This document shows positions 27,720-36,584 of a stretch of 55,565 nt of DNA, piece after piece. The notes under the pieces were generated by a model. That model was not told the DNA's origin, ran no database searches, and saw only the letters and a program-made list of their open reading frames with translations. How positions within the stretch are numbered: position 1 is the stretch's first letter; every line of letters begins with the position of its first letter. Both the position numbers and the translations under genes were made by a program. Source of the DNA: Roseburia_C amylophila (GTDB lineage Bacteria; Bacillota; Clostridia; Lachnospirales; Lachnospiraceae); the NCBI RefSeq assembly GCF_025567465.1, contig NZ_JAOQKI010000016.1:1-55565 (forward strand), read 5' to 3'.

Positions 27720-27750
27720 TAAGTATTACACTTTACCGTGTAAAAGTCAA
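27720..27750 (-). promoter_or_regulatory. MerR-type promoter with 19-bp spacer
   Basis: Minus strand: TTGACT (27750-27745), 19-nt spacer, TACTTA (27725-27720). The spacer holds the dyad ACTTTTACACGGTAAAGT. Over-long spacers with a central dyad are the hallmark of promoters untwisted by MerR-family activators. Confidence 0.55.
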
Positions 27751-27754
27751 CCTT

Positions 27755-27796
27755 CCCAAAAAATCCCGGAGTACATTGTCATACTCCAGGATTTTG
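27755..27796 (-). terminator. Terminator of the bgl operon
   Basis: AAAATCC-GGAGTA (27758-27772) pairs with TACTCC-GGATTTT (27781-27795) with one mismatch; minus-strand T run follows. Confidence 0.7.
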
Positions 27797-27869
27797 TCGT
27801 CAACCGGATAAAAGCAACCGCATTCGCTACATAATTCTACACCAGATAACTGCTTCGCAGTTGATTCAG

Positions 27870-29297
27870 TTAAAACTCTTCCCCGCAGGATTCAATCACT
27901 TTTTTGTACCAGTAAAAAGAATCTTTGCGGATTCTGGAAAAGTCTCCAGTCCCGTCATCATTTTTATTTACATAGATAAGACCATAACGCTTCTTGTATT
28001 CTCCGGTGGAGGCACTGACAAGATCTGTACAGCCCCAGCAGGTGTAGCCGATCAGATCTACTCCGTCATGGATTGCTTCCTTCATCTGCTCTATATGGCG
28101 GCGCATATATTCAATACGGTAATCATCGTGAATCTTTCCATCCTCTGTCAGCTGATCCACCGCCCCAAGACCATTTTCCACGATCATGATTGGAATCTGA
28201 TAGCGGTCATAGATCTGGTTCAGAACATAGCGAAGACCAGTTGCATCGATCTGCCAGCCCCAGTCGGAAGCTTTCAGATATGGATTTTTCAGATTGTCAC
28301 TTCCATTTCCGGCCGTTTTCTCTCCGTCCTTTGTCACGCTGACACAGCTACTGGAATAATAGCTGATGGTGAAAAAGTCCACAGTACCCTTCTTGAGGAT
28401 CTCTTTATCCTCCTGAAGAACCTCCAGCTGGATTCCGTGCTCCTCAAAGTATCTCGCTGCAAATCCCGGATAATATCCTCTTACATGAACATCACCGGCA
28501 ATGGAATTGTGGATCTGCCCAAACTGCTGTGCATATAAGATATCATCCGGATGGCAGGTATATGGATAACCATTGTGATAAGCAAGCATACAGCCAAGCA
28601 TAAACTCCGGATTGATCTCATGAGCCATGGAAACTGCAAGTGCACTTGCTACCAGCTGGTGATGCATTGCCTGATAACGGCTCTGCTCACATACATCCTT
28701 CGGGTCCAGCATTCCTGCACAGAATACTGCACCAAAGTCCTGCGTCAGCATATTGATCTCATTAAAAGTCAGCCAATATTTTACCTTACCTTTATATCTC
28801 TCAAATAAAACCTTTGCAAATCGAAGATAGAAATCGATCATCTTACGGTTTTTCCATCCGCCATACTCCAGAGAAAGATGAAGGGGATTCTCATAATGAG
28901 AGATCGTTATCAGCGGCTCAATGTTATATTTTCTCAACTCATCGATCACATTGTCGTAGAACTTAAGGCCTTTCTCATTTGGAGTTTCCTCATCCCCATT
29001 TGGGAACACTCTGGACCAAGAAATAGAAAAACGATATACCTTAAATCCCATCTCTGCAAAAAGAGCAATATCCTCTTTCCAGTGATGATAAAAATCAGTT
29101 GCCTGGTGATTGGGATAAAATTCTTCCGGTAACGGTGCCGGCGGTGTAAGACGACGTTCCTTATCCACACTTCCTCCTGTCAGGATATCTGCAATGGACG
29201 GGCCTCTGCCATCCTCATCCCAACCGCCTTCATACTGGTTTGCAGCAGTTGCTCCGCCCCAGAGAAATTTTTCCGGCATACGATTATAATTTTTCAT
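27870..29297 (-). CDS. bglA: 6-phospho-beta-glucosidase (GH1)
   Basis: A 475-aa GH1 (beta/alpha)8-barrel enzyme that cleaves phosphorylated beta-glucosides delivered by the PTS. Start FLWGGATAANQYEGGWDEDG, acid/base Glu in TFNEIN (~residue 181) and nucleophile Glu in VENGLG (~373) are all present. Length is typical. AAAGGAGAAA precedes the ATG. It is third in licT-bglP-bglA. Preferred aglycone cannot be told. Confidence 0.93.
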   Translation of the reverse strand: MKNYNRMPEKFLWGGATAANQYEGGWDEDGRGPSIADILTGGSVDKERRLTPPAPLPEEFYPNHQATDFYHHWKEDIALFAEMGFKVYRFSISWSRVFPNGDEETPNEKGLKFYDNVIDELRKYNIEPLITISHYENPLHLSLEYGGWKNRKMIDFYLRFAKVLFERYKGKVKYWLTFNEINMLTQDFGAVFCAGMLDPKDVCEQSRYQAMHHQLVASALAVSMAHEINPEFMLGCMLAYHNGYPYTCHPDDILYAQQFGQIHNSIAGDVHVRGYYPGFAARYFEEHGIQLEVLQEDKEILKKGTVDFFTISYYSSSCVSVTKDGEKTAGNGSDNLKNPYLKASDWGWQIDATGLRYVLNQIYDRYQIPIMIVENGLGAVDQLTEDGKIHDDYRIEYMRRHIEQMKEAIHDGVDLIGYTCWGCTDLVSASTGEYKKRYGLIYVNKNDDGTGDFSRIRKDSFYWYKKVIESCGEEF

Positions 29298-29319
29298 TTT
29301 TTAATTTTCTCCTTTTTAC

Positions 29320-29355
29320 AAACATCAGGCGGATCTGTTATCTCCGCCTGATGTT
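29320..29355 (-). other. Strong intercistronic hairpin between bglP and bglA
   Basis: Perfect 14-bp stem AAACATCAGGCGGA / TCCGCCTGATGTTT with a 8-nt loop, lying between bglP and the bglA ribosome site. On the minus strand it is followed by TTTGTAAAAAGG, not a full U tract, so it may be an attenuator or an mRNA-stability element. Confidence 0.65.
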
Positions 29356-29367
29356 TCGTTGTTATTC

Positions 29368-31254
29368 TTATACAATAGTCAGAAATTTATCTCCTGCATT
29401 TACAGCTGCATCTTCTTTTTCCATGCATACTGCTTTGATATAATCAGAAATATTGGTCACAACAACCGGTGTGATCAGATCATATCCTTCTTTCTTAATG
29501 GCATCCATATCGAATTCCACAAGAAGCTTTCCTTTTTTTACCTTATCTCCCTCAGAAACATGGGATTTAAAATATTTACCATTTAAATTTACAGTATCAA
29601 TTCCGATGTGGATCAGAATTTCTGCTCCACTTTCTGTCACAAACATGATTCCATGTTTGCTCTCCATGATATTTGCCACCGTACCATCTGCCGGTGCATA
29701 AACCTTTCCTTCTGATGGAACGATCGCTGCTCCGTCACCTAAAACCTTATCAGCAAAAGTTTTATCCGGAACATCGGAAAGTGCTTTTACAGTTCCTGCT
29801 ACCGGTGCACAAAGCTCGATCTTATCTACAAGCGGAGCGTTCTGCTGTGCCGGCTGTTTTTCTGTATCTGTGTTCTGTACTTCATCCTCTGTCTCAGCCT
29901 TTACATCCTCAAATCCGAAGATAAGTGTAAGAACAAAAGCAGCTACAAAAGATACCACGATCATAATGATTCCATAAATCAGATTGCTTAATCCCTTCTC
30001 GCCGATAAACGCCGGGATCGCCATGATACAATTCTGTGCAATGTAAAGAGAAACCTGAAGAAGTCCTCCTACGATACCACCGATTCCGGCTGCGATGGAA
30101 GCTGCTACAACCGGTCTTTTCAGTTTCAGTGTAACACCATACAGAGCAGGCTCTGTGATACCCATAAGAGCGGAAACACCGGCTGCACTTGCCAGCTGTT
30201 TCATGTTGCTGTCCTTGGATCTTACAGCTACTGCAAGAGAAGCTCCGGACTGTGCAAGGTTAGAGCATACCTGAGATACAAAGATCAGTGTATCGCTACC
30301 ACCGGTTGCAATGGCATTCAGTCCGATCGGTGTCAGCGCATGGTGCATACCTGTCATAACGATGAACGGGAAGGTTGCTGCAAGGATACCTACAATAATG
30401 AAACCAAGTTTTACGGACAGGAAGTTGATGGCTACCGCAAGTCCGTTACCAATAATTGTTCCGATCGGTCCAACTACGATCAGGGCGATCGGTGCACTGA
30501 TCAGAATTACCAGTGTCGGGTTCAGGATCAGTTTTACCATTTTCGGTGTGATCTTATCAACCAGAATCTCAATATAATGTGTGATCCATACCATCAGGAT
30601 AACCGGAATAACGGAATAAGAATAAGTTGCTTTTGTGATCGGCAGACCAAACAGTGTGATTGCCGCATCACCAGCTACCATAGTTACAAAGGTAGGGCTT
30701 AAGTAAACACCGGCAATAAACAGCGCCAGTGACTGGTTCACGCGGAAAACCTTGGCAGCATTTGCTGCGATCAGGAACGGCATGAAGTAGAAAGTAACAT
30801 CTCCGATAAAACTGATCACCTGGTAGGTACTGCTTGTTTCTGATACCAGATGAAAAGTTGTCAGCAGGGTAAGTACAACTTTGATCATACCGGCTGCAGT
30901 CAGGGCAGGGATCATCGGGGTCATACATCCGGTGATGGCATCGATAACTTTTGAAACAACACTCTTTGAGCTGTCAGAGTTCGCTGCCGGTGCATCATCG
31001 GTAGGAACGCCTTTGTCTTCCAATGCCTTGTAAACAGCGTTTACTTCGTTTCCTGCGATAACCTGGAACTGATCTTCATGCCAGTTAACGCCGGAGATCT
31101 CAGAAAGCTTTAAGATCTCTTTCTCGTTGATCTTCGATCTGTCTTTCACATAGAAACGAAGCCTTGTCATGCAGTGGAACAGACGGGTGATATTATCTTT
31201 GCCGCCCAGCGCTGCAATCAGTGTGTCTGCAGTTTTTGCATAGTCCTTTTTCAT
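29368..31254 (-). CDS. bglP: Beta-glucoside PTS transporter EIIBCA
   Basis: A 628-aa PTS permease that imports and phosphorylates beta-glucosides. Order: EIIB (1-~85, phosphocysteine Cys28 in HCMTRLRF), EIIC with ~10 helices (~105-460), a linker rich in Glu/Thr/Gln, then EIIA (~485-628) with the phospho-histidine in ILIHIGIDTV (~His547). ATG at 31254 has AAAGGAGGT upstream. Controlled by the RAT element at 31298-31346. Confidence 0.93.
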   Translation of the reverse strand: MKKDYAKTADTLIAALGGKDNITRLFHCMTRLRFYVKDRSKINEKEILKLSEISGVNWHEDQFQVIAGNEVNAVYKALEDKGVPTDDAPAANSDSSKSVVSKVIDAITGCMTPMIPALTAAGMIKVVLTLLTTFHLVSETSSTYQVISFIGDVTFYFMPFLIAANAAKVFRVNQSLALFIAGVYLSPTFVTMVAGDAAITLFGLPITKATYSYSVIPVILMVWITHYIEILVDKITPKMVKLILNPTLVILISAPIALIVVGPIGTIIGNGLAVAINFLSVKLGFIIVGILAATFPFIVMTGMHHALTPIGLNAIATGGSDTLIFVSQVCSNLAQSGASLAVAVRSKDSNMKQLASAAGVSALMGITEPALYGVTLKLKRPVVAASIAAGIGGIVGGLLQVSLYIAQNCIMAIPAFIGEKGLSNLIYGIIMIVVSFVAAFVLTLIFGFEDVKAETEDEVQNTDTEKQPAQQNAPLVDKIELCAPVAGTVKALSDVPDKTFADKVLGDGAAIVPSEGKVYAPADGTVANIMESKHGIMFVTESGAEILIHIGIDTVNLNGKYFKSHVSEGDKVKKGKLLVEFDMDAIKKEGYDLITPVVVTNISDYIKAVCMEKEDAAVNAGDKFLTIV

Positions 31255-31264
31255 TTGGGGACCT

Positions 31265-31299
31265 CCTTTAATAATAAATATTGAAATTTATATTAAAGG
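31265..31299 (-). promoter_or_regulatory. Hairpin that sequesters the bglP ribosome site
   Basis: CCTTTAATA (31299-31291) can pair with TATTAAAGG (31273-31265), which includes part of the AAAGGAGG Shine-Dalgarno. It directly follows and overlaps the end of the RAT, so the two structures may exclude each other. Confidence 0.45.
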
Positions 31300-31346
31300 T
31301 CTTGCCTGAAAAGATACGCACATGGCACGTATTTCAGTAACAATCC
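31298..31346 (-). promoter_or_regulatory. Ribonucleic antiterminator (RAT) before bglP
   Basis: Minus strand GGATTGTTACTG...CAGGCAAGACC is the BglG/LicT RAT consensus. The loop is enlarged by a further hairpin (ATACG/CGTAT), making it 49 nt instead of ~30. Confidence 0.8.
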
Positions 31347-31377
31347 ATTAACACCTAATTTATAAAACAATCTCTTT

Positions 31378-32229
31378 TCACAGATTTTTCAGACGTTTAT
31401 GGTCTTCTGTGATCTTCTGGATATGAATCGTCAGATACAGCATTTCGTCCTCAGTCATAGCGTATTTATATTCCTCTTCCATCATAAGATAGATCATTTT
31501 TACACAGCCGTAAGCTTCTCTGTACTGCTCCTTAATGATCTTGAAAAGCTCCTGATTCTCATCATAGTGAAGTTCTTTATGAAGGAATCTCTGGGCAAAA
31601 TATTTCAGATGCGTGAGAAACCGCTGATAATACAGATTATCCTCCTGAAATTCCATATTGTCATAATACTTCTCCACGATGTCCAGGATCTGATGTACGA
31701 TAATGGAAATCTGATAGCTGTCCGTCTTGCCGCCATCTTCCGCATTCACAAAATGCAATGCAAAAAATCCTGCTTCATCTGCAGAAAGATCTACCTCGAA
31801 CATCTCATTTACCTTTTTCAGTAATTCCAAGCCGATCTCATATTCCTTATGATAAAGCTGCTTGATATCCAGAAGCAGCATATTCTGAAGGCGGATCCCG
31901 TTTTCAAGTCTGGAGATCGCACCCATGATATGGTCGCTAAGGGAAAAATAAATACTGTCATTTAATTTCATCCCCTCTTTTTCCTTCACTTCATTTACAA
32001 AAGCTCCCACAAAATCCAGATATTTTTCCGGAATAGCAGTCAGATAACCCTGTATCTCCTTGCTGATCTGGGCATTTTCCGCAGTAAAGATCTTCTCGAT
32101 CCTGGACTCCTCCACTTGCTGTCCTTTCTTTTTCTGAAAGGCAATTCCGCAGCCCTTTACAATAACTTCATGTCCCTGTCCATCCTTGGACAGTATCAGA
32201 TTATTATTCAAAATCTTATAGATAACCAT
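31378..32229 (-). CDS. licT: BglG/LicT family transcription antiterminator
   Basis: A 283-aa RNA-binding regulator. Residues 1-~58 form the co-antiterminator domain (KILNNNLILSKDGQGHEVIVKGCGIAF). Two PRD domains follow, with phosphorylatable histidines in SDHIMGAI and LHFVNAE (PRD1) and in HLKYFAQRF and LTIHIQKI (PRD2). In the family, PTS phosphorylation of these controls dimerisation and binding of RAT RNA. RATs before licT itself and bglP show autoregulation and operon control. Confidence 0.93.
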   Translation of the reverse strand: MVIYKILNNNLILSKDGQGHEVIVKGCGIAFQKKKGQQVEESRIEKIFTAENAQISKEIQGYLTAIPEKYLDFVGAFVNEVKEKEGMKLNDSIYFSLSDHIMGAISRLENGIRLQNMLLLDIKQLYHKEYEIGLELLKKVNEMFEVDLSADEAGFFALHFVNAEDGGKTDSYQISIIVHQILDIVEKYYDNMEFQEDNLYYQRFLTHLKYFAQRFLHKELHYDENQELFKIIKEQYREAYGCVKMIYLMMEEEYKYAMTEDEMLYLTIHIQKITEDHKRLKNL

Positions 32230-32261
32230 ATTCCTGTTCCCCCGCTGCCAGACAAATAAAA

Positions 32262-32312
32262 AAAGGCCATTACAGTATATAGAAAACCTATTCCTATACT
32301 ACTATAAGGTCT
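32262..32312 (-). terminator. LicT-controlled leader terminator
   Basis: Minus strand: AAGACCTTATAGTAGTATAG can pair with CTATATACTGTAATGGCCTT (a few mismatches), followed by TTTTTTT. Its 5' part overlaps the RAT, the standard antitermination layout. Confidence 0.6.
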
Positions 32313-32347
32313 TGCCTGACGATAAATAAATATTTCAGTAACAATCC
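32308..32347 (-). promoter_or_regulatory. Ribonucleic antiterminator (RAT) before licT
   Basis: Minus strand GGATTGTTACTGA...TCAGGCAAGACC, the LicT-binding consensus, 40 nt long. Confidence 0.8.
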
Positions 32348-32380
32348 TTCTGATTCGTAACTATTTAATAACTGCATGTA

Positions 32381-32409
32381 ATAGTATCAGAAAAAATATA
32401 TGTTGTCTA
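32381..32409 (-). promoter_or_regulatory. licT-bgl operon promoter
   Basis: Minus strand TAGACA (32409-32404), 17-nt spacer, TACTAT (32386-32381), upstream of the RAT. Confidence 0.6.
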
Positions 32410-32510
32410 TCTGGAATATTTAATAAAATATTTATAATATTTTTGTGAACTTTGACAAAATCCCCTGATGATCCTGCCATACGGATGATATGTACCCTCT
32501 TTCTCCATTA

Positions 32511-32555
32511 AAAAAAAAGACCCAAACATACCAAAAAATATGTTTAGGACTCTAC
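32511..32555 (-). terminator. Intrinsic terminator
   Basis: AAACATA/TATGTTT core stem extended by AGNCC/GGACT; on the minus strand a run of nine T follows. It would stop minus-strand transcription from the mobile-element remnants at 32.8-33.2 kb. Confidence 0.6.
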
Positions 32556-32565
32556 CTATGACGGG

Positions 32566-32612
32566 ATAATGAAGTTTACTAATTTCAGGATAATAGAGTT
32601 TGCTAATTTACA
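32566..32612 (+). repeat. Two imperfect ~23-bp direct repeats
   Basis: ggataatgaagtttactaat is followed by ggataatagagtttgctaat, directly before the att-like ACTCAAACTC at 32620. They could be integrase arm-type sites. Confidence 0.45.
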
Positions 32613-32619
32613 GTTTACT

Positions 32620-32815
32620 ACTCAAACTCTTCCCAAGGAAAGTATCATCAAATCAAAAATGCTGATTTTATGCGGCATTCCACCGCATCTGTTTCATCTT
32701 ATGTTACTCTTTTCATATCGTTTTCAAAAACTTTAGTAGCAAATTAGTTGCAATTATTCAATATTACTTCCACGAAATCCATGGCAGATATAATCTACTT
32801 TTACTACTAAAAACG
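32620..32815 (+). repeat. Dispersed repeat, left half (R1)
   Basis: Closely similar to 51160-51355. Starts with ACTCAAACTCTTCCCAA and ends at GAACAAT. The gene to its right (32807-33040) is truncated at this border. Confidence 0.8.
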
Positions 32816-33040
32816 AACAATATCCCATATTACCTCTGATTTTTTCAGTTCCACGACAACTCCCGGATGACGTTTATCTTCTTTTATCCGTTTTTCTAGT
32901 TCCCAGAACCTCTCTGATGCAGGCTTTTTATCATCATTCAGAAAATTTGCATACTCTTTAACAAGACCTTCCATATAATTTTCCTGCCAGCCTGATAATC
33001 TTTCTCGAAATAATTTCCAATCCTTTTTGCTTATGTCCAT
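32807..33040 (-). pseudogene. Truncated mobile-element protein of unknown function
   Basis: From ATG 33040 (AGGAGG 9 nt upstream) it encodes MDISKKDWKLFRERLSGWQ and a conserved helical segment ending WDIV, as in small proteins often found on Lachnospiraceae integrative elements. It then runs into repeat R1 and stops (77 aa). An open frame also continues upstream through a repeat region to ~33192. Confidence 0.5.
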
Positions 33041-33192
33041 GATTTTGAACCTCCTCAGTCTCAAATCTCGTGAGACTTTGTTGAGACTAACTTTGAAATA
33101 TTCGTTTTTCAGAAAGCTCTTTAATCGTCTCTCTTTAGAAAGCTTTTTCTTAGAATATTCTGATTTTAACCACTTGATTTTTCTCAAAATTT

Positions 33193-33243
33193 CTATGACA
33201 TTTTCTATGACATTTCTACGACATTTTCTGTGACATTTCCCAT
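33193..33243 (-). repeat. 12-bp tandem repeats encoding NVxE units, with a one-base slip
   Basis: On the minus strand, four units of the type AATGTCAYAGAA. From ATG 33243 they read MGNVTENVVE and then leave frame because one unit is 11 nt. Adding one base joins them to the frame that continues NVIENVIEILRKIKWLKSEY down to 33040. TATAAT at 33253-33248 is unusually close to that ATG. Confidence 0.55.
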
Positions 33244-33358
33244 CTTCATTATAAGCGTTACCTAAAACAAATTTGTGCCTTTAATCAATTCAATTTTTAC
33301 CTTCTCCCTACTTCCATACATAGAGCTTTTACTTTCATCAATAGTCTATACCTGATGT

Positions 33359-33798
33359 TTATTCTATGAATACATACTTTCCCTTTCCTTTACCATTTAC
33401 CACTTTAACAACTTTCATATCTCTAAGTTTTGTCATGACTGCTCTTGCTGTGGATGGTGAGCAATCAAGAATTTCTTTTATTTCTTTTGTTCCAAAAATC
33501 TGATTTTTCTCTATTTCATCATACACCTTAAGAATATTTGCTTTCGAAGGTTCATTATATTTTTGTTGCTCAACCGCCGATTTTTTATTGTCAATCGCCG
33601 GCTTTTGGTAATCAATCGACGACTTATTGACTGCAACAGCCAATTTTTTAAATGAATCAGCGGTTTTTTCAACAATAGTTTTTCCAACTTTTGAATTATA
33701 AATAACTGCCTGCAACATAAAAGCATTTGTATGATAAACAGGATCTTTTAGTCCCACCCGCTCCAACTCATTACGCAGTCTTTCATTAACGCTTTAAA
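33359..33798 (-). pseudogene. C-terminal fragment of an AlbA_2/AAA_4-type ATP-binding protein
   Basis: Begins after a TAA with NERLRNELERVGLKDPVYHTN, a segment typical of the C-terminal part of divergent AAA_4 (schlafen-like) proteins, and ends with a winged helix (GTKEIKEILDCSPSTARAVM). Between is a short repetitive linker (Ser-Ile-Asp/Ala-Ile-Asp). The N-terminal nucleic-acid and ATP-binding parts are missing. Confidence 0.5.
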
Positions 33799-34108
33799 TG
33801 TTTCTTATTGACATTATGAATTTATCGTACTAACCTAAACTCGTAGAATATATTTCAATAAAGGTAATGTTTCGAAAACTTTTGGTTCCGATTATAATAG
33901 AGCAGCTTTTAGCATCTCTCATTGGAACCTGCCAGTGCAAATCTCTGCTTTGAGACGGTTCCCTTTATCACAATTACCAAGCCAATCTGCTGGGTACCAT
34001 TCTTCATTATTCACAATTCTGTATAAATAAAGAACAACTCATGTGGGATTGGGGATATGCCTCACTCATTATTGGAATAAGAAAATAACTGCAAAGGAGA
34101 TTTTTACT
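33799..34108. other. Intergenic stretch without a recognisable gene
   Basis: AT-rich; contains no convincing ORF or stable hairpin. A possible -10 (TATAAA, 34022-34027) lies upstream of the reductase ribosome site, without a clear -35. Confidence 0.4.
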
Positions 34109-35029
34109 ATGAAAGAAATAATTTTAGGAAATCACATACGAAAGGTTCCTTCAGTTGCTGTTGGATGCATGCGCCTTTCTGAAAAATCGAAGGATGAGAT
34201 GAATCGTTTTATTCATGCAGCTCTGGAACAAGGTGCATATCTCTTTGATCACGCGGATATCTACGGTGATGGTATGAGCGAGAGCATATTCGGCGAAGCG
34301 TTCGCAGATGATTCATCCATAAAGCGTGAAGATATTTATCTTCAGTCAAAATGTGGCATCCGTCAAGGCTTCTATGATCTCTCAAAGGAGCACATTCTGA
34401 AATCTGTCGATGGCATTTTACAAAGGCTCCATACAGATTATCTTGATCTTTTGCTTCTTCACCGTCCGGATACACTCGTAGAACCGGAAGATGTTGCTGC
34501 TGCATTTGATGTTCTTTATGAAAGCGGAAAGGTACGCCATTTTGGAGTTTCAAACCATAAGCCGATGCAGATTGAACTGCTGCAGAAATATGTCCGCCAA
34601 CCACTCGTTGTCAATCAGGTTCAGTTCAGCATCCCTGTTTCCAATCTTGTTGCAAATGGCATGGAAGTCAATATGGAAACCCCAGGTTCAATCGATCACG
34701 ATGGAAGTCTGCTCGACTACTGCCGCCTCCACAATATCACTCTCCAGGCATGGTCTCCGTTTCAGATGCCGGCATGGAAAGGCTGCTTTCTCGGAAGCGA
34801 CGAATACCCTGAACTGAATAAAAAACTTCATGTGATTGCCGAAAAATATAATGTCAGCGATACTACTATTGCGGCTGCGTGGATTTTACGTCATCCGGCA
34901 AATATGCAGATTGTTACCGGCACTGCAAGTGAAAGCCGCCTGAAAGAAATTATCGCGGCGTGCGATATTACTCTGACTCGTGAGGAATGGTATGAGCTGT
35001 ACCTGGCAGCAGGTCATCTGCTTCCGTAG
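34109..35029 (+). CDS. Aldo/keto reductase
   Basis: A 306-aa NAD(P)H-dependent oxidoreductase with a TIM-barrel fold. The catalytic tetrad is visible: Asp and Tyr in FDHADIYGDG (~43-52), Lys in QSKCGI (~79) and His in LLLLHRPD (~116). The C-terminal cofactor site reads IVTGTASESRLKEI. The ATG at 34109 follows AAGGAG by 11 nt; an upstream ATG at 34043 lacks a ribosome site. Resembles the YdhF/Tas group. Substrate unknown. It stands alone among mobile-element debris. Confidence 0.9.
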   Translation: MKEIILGNHIRKVPSVAVGCMRLSEKSKDEMNRFIHAALEQGAYLFDHADIYGDGMSESIFGEAFADDSSIKREDIYLQSKCGIRQGFYDLSKEHILKSVDGILQRLHTDYLDLLLLHRPDTLVEPEDVAAAFDVLYESGKVRHFGVSNHKPMQIELLQKYVRQPLVVNQVQFSIPVSNLVANGMEVNMETPGSIDHDGSLLDYCRLHNITLQAWSPFQMPAWKGCFLGSDEYPELNKKLHVIAEKYNVSDTTIAAAWILRHPANMQIVTGTASESRLKEIIAACDITLTREEWYELYLAAGHLLP

Positions 35030-35037
35030 GGATTATC

Positions 35038-35071
35038 GATTACCAGCATTATTTTCAAAATGCTGGTAATC
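35038..35071 (+). terminator. Hairpin after the aldo/keto reductase
   Basis: Perfect 13-bp stem GATTACCAGCATT / AATGCTGGTAATC with an 8-nt loop. T tract is weak. Confidence 0.6.
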
Positions 35072-35187
35072 CTTAGAATTAGCAAGTTGTACAAAAGAAT
35101 CTTCTCTTTTACGAAGTCTGGTCTCATAAACGAGATAAAGGTTCTGGCAGATGCAGAGCTTGTGTTGAGCAGATCAGAGTACACAAC

Positions 35188-35382
35188 CTCAGACACAGTC
35201 ACGCCAGCTTACTTATTAATCAGGGCTGTGATGCCTTGATGTTAGCAGACAGGCTCAGACATGAAAAGGTATCCACAACACTTAACACATACTCCCATCT
35301 GTTTCCACATAAACAGCAGGAGCTTGTGCATAGTCTGGAATCATTGCAGGCGACAGATTCGCCAACACCTGAACTGTTGTGA
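35188..35382 (+). pseudogene. Tyrosine recombinase C-terminal fragment
   Basis: Frame reads LRHSHASLLINQGCDALMLA, then HEKVSTTLNTYSHLF with the active-site tyrosine, and stops at 35382. HxxR and tyrosine are present, the rest of the enzyme is absent. Eleven bases later the IS3-type element begins. Confidence 0.65.
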
Positions 35383-35451
35383 TATAATAAATTTGTAACA
35401 CCTTGTTCGAATAATATATTATAATATTACTCAAACAAGGAGGACGTTACT

Positions 35452-35736
35452 ATGTCAGTACATTACACCGAAGACTTCAAAAAAGAAGCAGTTAAAGCCT
35501 ATATGGCAGGCGACAAATCAATACCGCAAATTGCTGTTGAATTTAATGTTGCCAAAAGCTCCGTTAGCAAATGGGTTAACGAATACAAGGAAGAATGCCT
35601 CTATACCACCAGCACAACCGCAGAATCTAATGAAGCAAAGGAAATCAGAAGATTAAATCAGCTTCTTAATGAAAAAAATAAAGAGATTGCTTTCTTAAAA
35701 AAAGCGGCGGCATTCTTCGTGAAGGAAATCGATTAG
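35452..35736 (+). CDS. IS3-family OrfA (transposase HTH subunit)
   Basis: A 94-aa protein with a helix-turn-helix (SIPQIAVEFNVAKSSVSKWV) and a C-terminal leucine-zipper-like coil. Near the end, TTAAAAAAAG provides an A-rich slippery site for the -1 frameshift into orfB. AAGGAGG precedes the ATG. Confidence 0.85.
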   Translation: MSVHYTEDFKKEAVKAYMAGDKSIPQIAVEFNVAKSSVSKWVNEYKEECLYTTSTTAESNEAKEIRRLNQLLNEKNKEIAFLKKAAAFFVKEID

Positions 35737-36584
35737 TGGTATATCGATTCATCGATGACAATAAAAATATATTTGGTTTAAGATGGCTATGCCAGAAGTT
35801 TGGCATTAGTCCTAATTGTTATTACAACTACAAAAAGGATGCAAAGTGAAAATATCGTGAACGCTTAGCACATATCTTTGAGCTTATAAAGTATGTTTAT
35901 TACAACAGCAATCGTGTTATAGGCTATAGGGTTATGCGCATTTTTATCAAACGATATGGCTATGAGTTAAGCAATATCACAATGCATAAATATATGAACA
36001 AGGGATTGAATCTTTGTGCAGTAATTATGCATTCTAAGCCAGGTTACAAGACTGGCAAAAAGAATAAAATCTTTGACAATCTCTTAAATCAGAATTTTAC
36101 TGTCGACTGCAATAACAAAATATGGTACACAGACTTCACATATATGCGCCAGCCAAATGGAAAATTCAGATACAACTGTTCAATTATTGATTTGTATGAC
36201 AGGTCTGCTGTCGCTTCGTTAAACAGTGATTATATCAACACTGATTTGGCAATAAGCACTCTCAAGACAGCCCTTGAAAAGGAAAACTACCCTAAAGTGA
36301 TTTTGCATTCAGACCAGGGGGGACAGTTTACTTCATGGGAATTTGTAAATTATTGCAAAGAGAATAATATAACACAAAGTATGAGTAAGGCTGGCTGTCC
36401 TTATGATAATGCTCCCATGGAAAGATTTTATAACACTTTCAAAAGCAACTTTTATAACATAACTTCATTTTCAAATGTAGAGATGATGGATGAACTAACT
36501 ATGAAATACATAAATTGGTATAATTATGTTCGCCCTCATTCATACAATAATTATTTAACACCAATGGAGGCTCGTTACAGGTAG
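35736..36584 (+). pseudogene. IS3-family OrfB (DDE transposase) with premature stop
   Basis: Frame runs VYRFIDDNKNIFGLRWLCQK, meets TGA at 35847-35849 (after KKDAK), and resumes KYRERLAHIFELIKYVYYN. The rve core is intact downstream: WYTDFTY (Asp1), HSDQGGQ (Asp2) and the ERFYNTFKSN glutamate. Without suppression only the 35934-36584 part could be made. Confidence 0.8.

Noticed and set aside
33193..33243. Short direct repeats considered as CRISPR
   Set aside because: Units of 11-12 bp with no spacers; they read as NVxE codons. No CRISPR array or cas gene was found anywhere in the window.
34043..34108. Upstream start for the aldo/keto reductase
   Set aside because: The added 22 residues are unlike the family and lack a ribosome site, while AAGGAG precedes ATG 34109.
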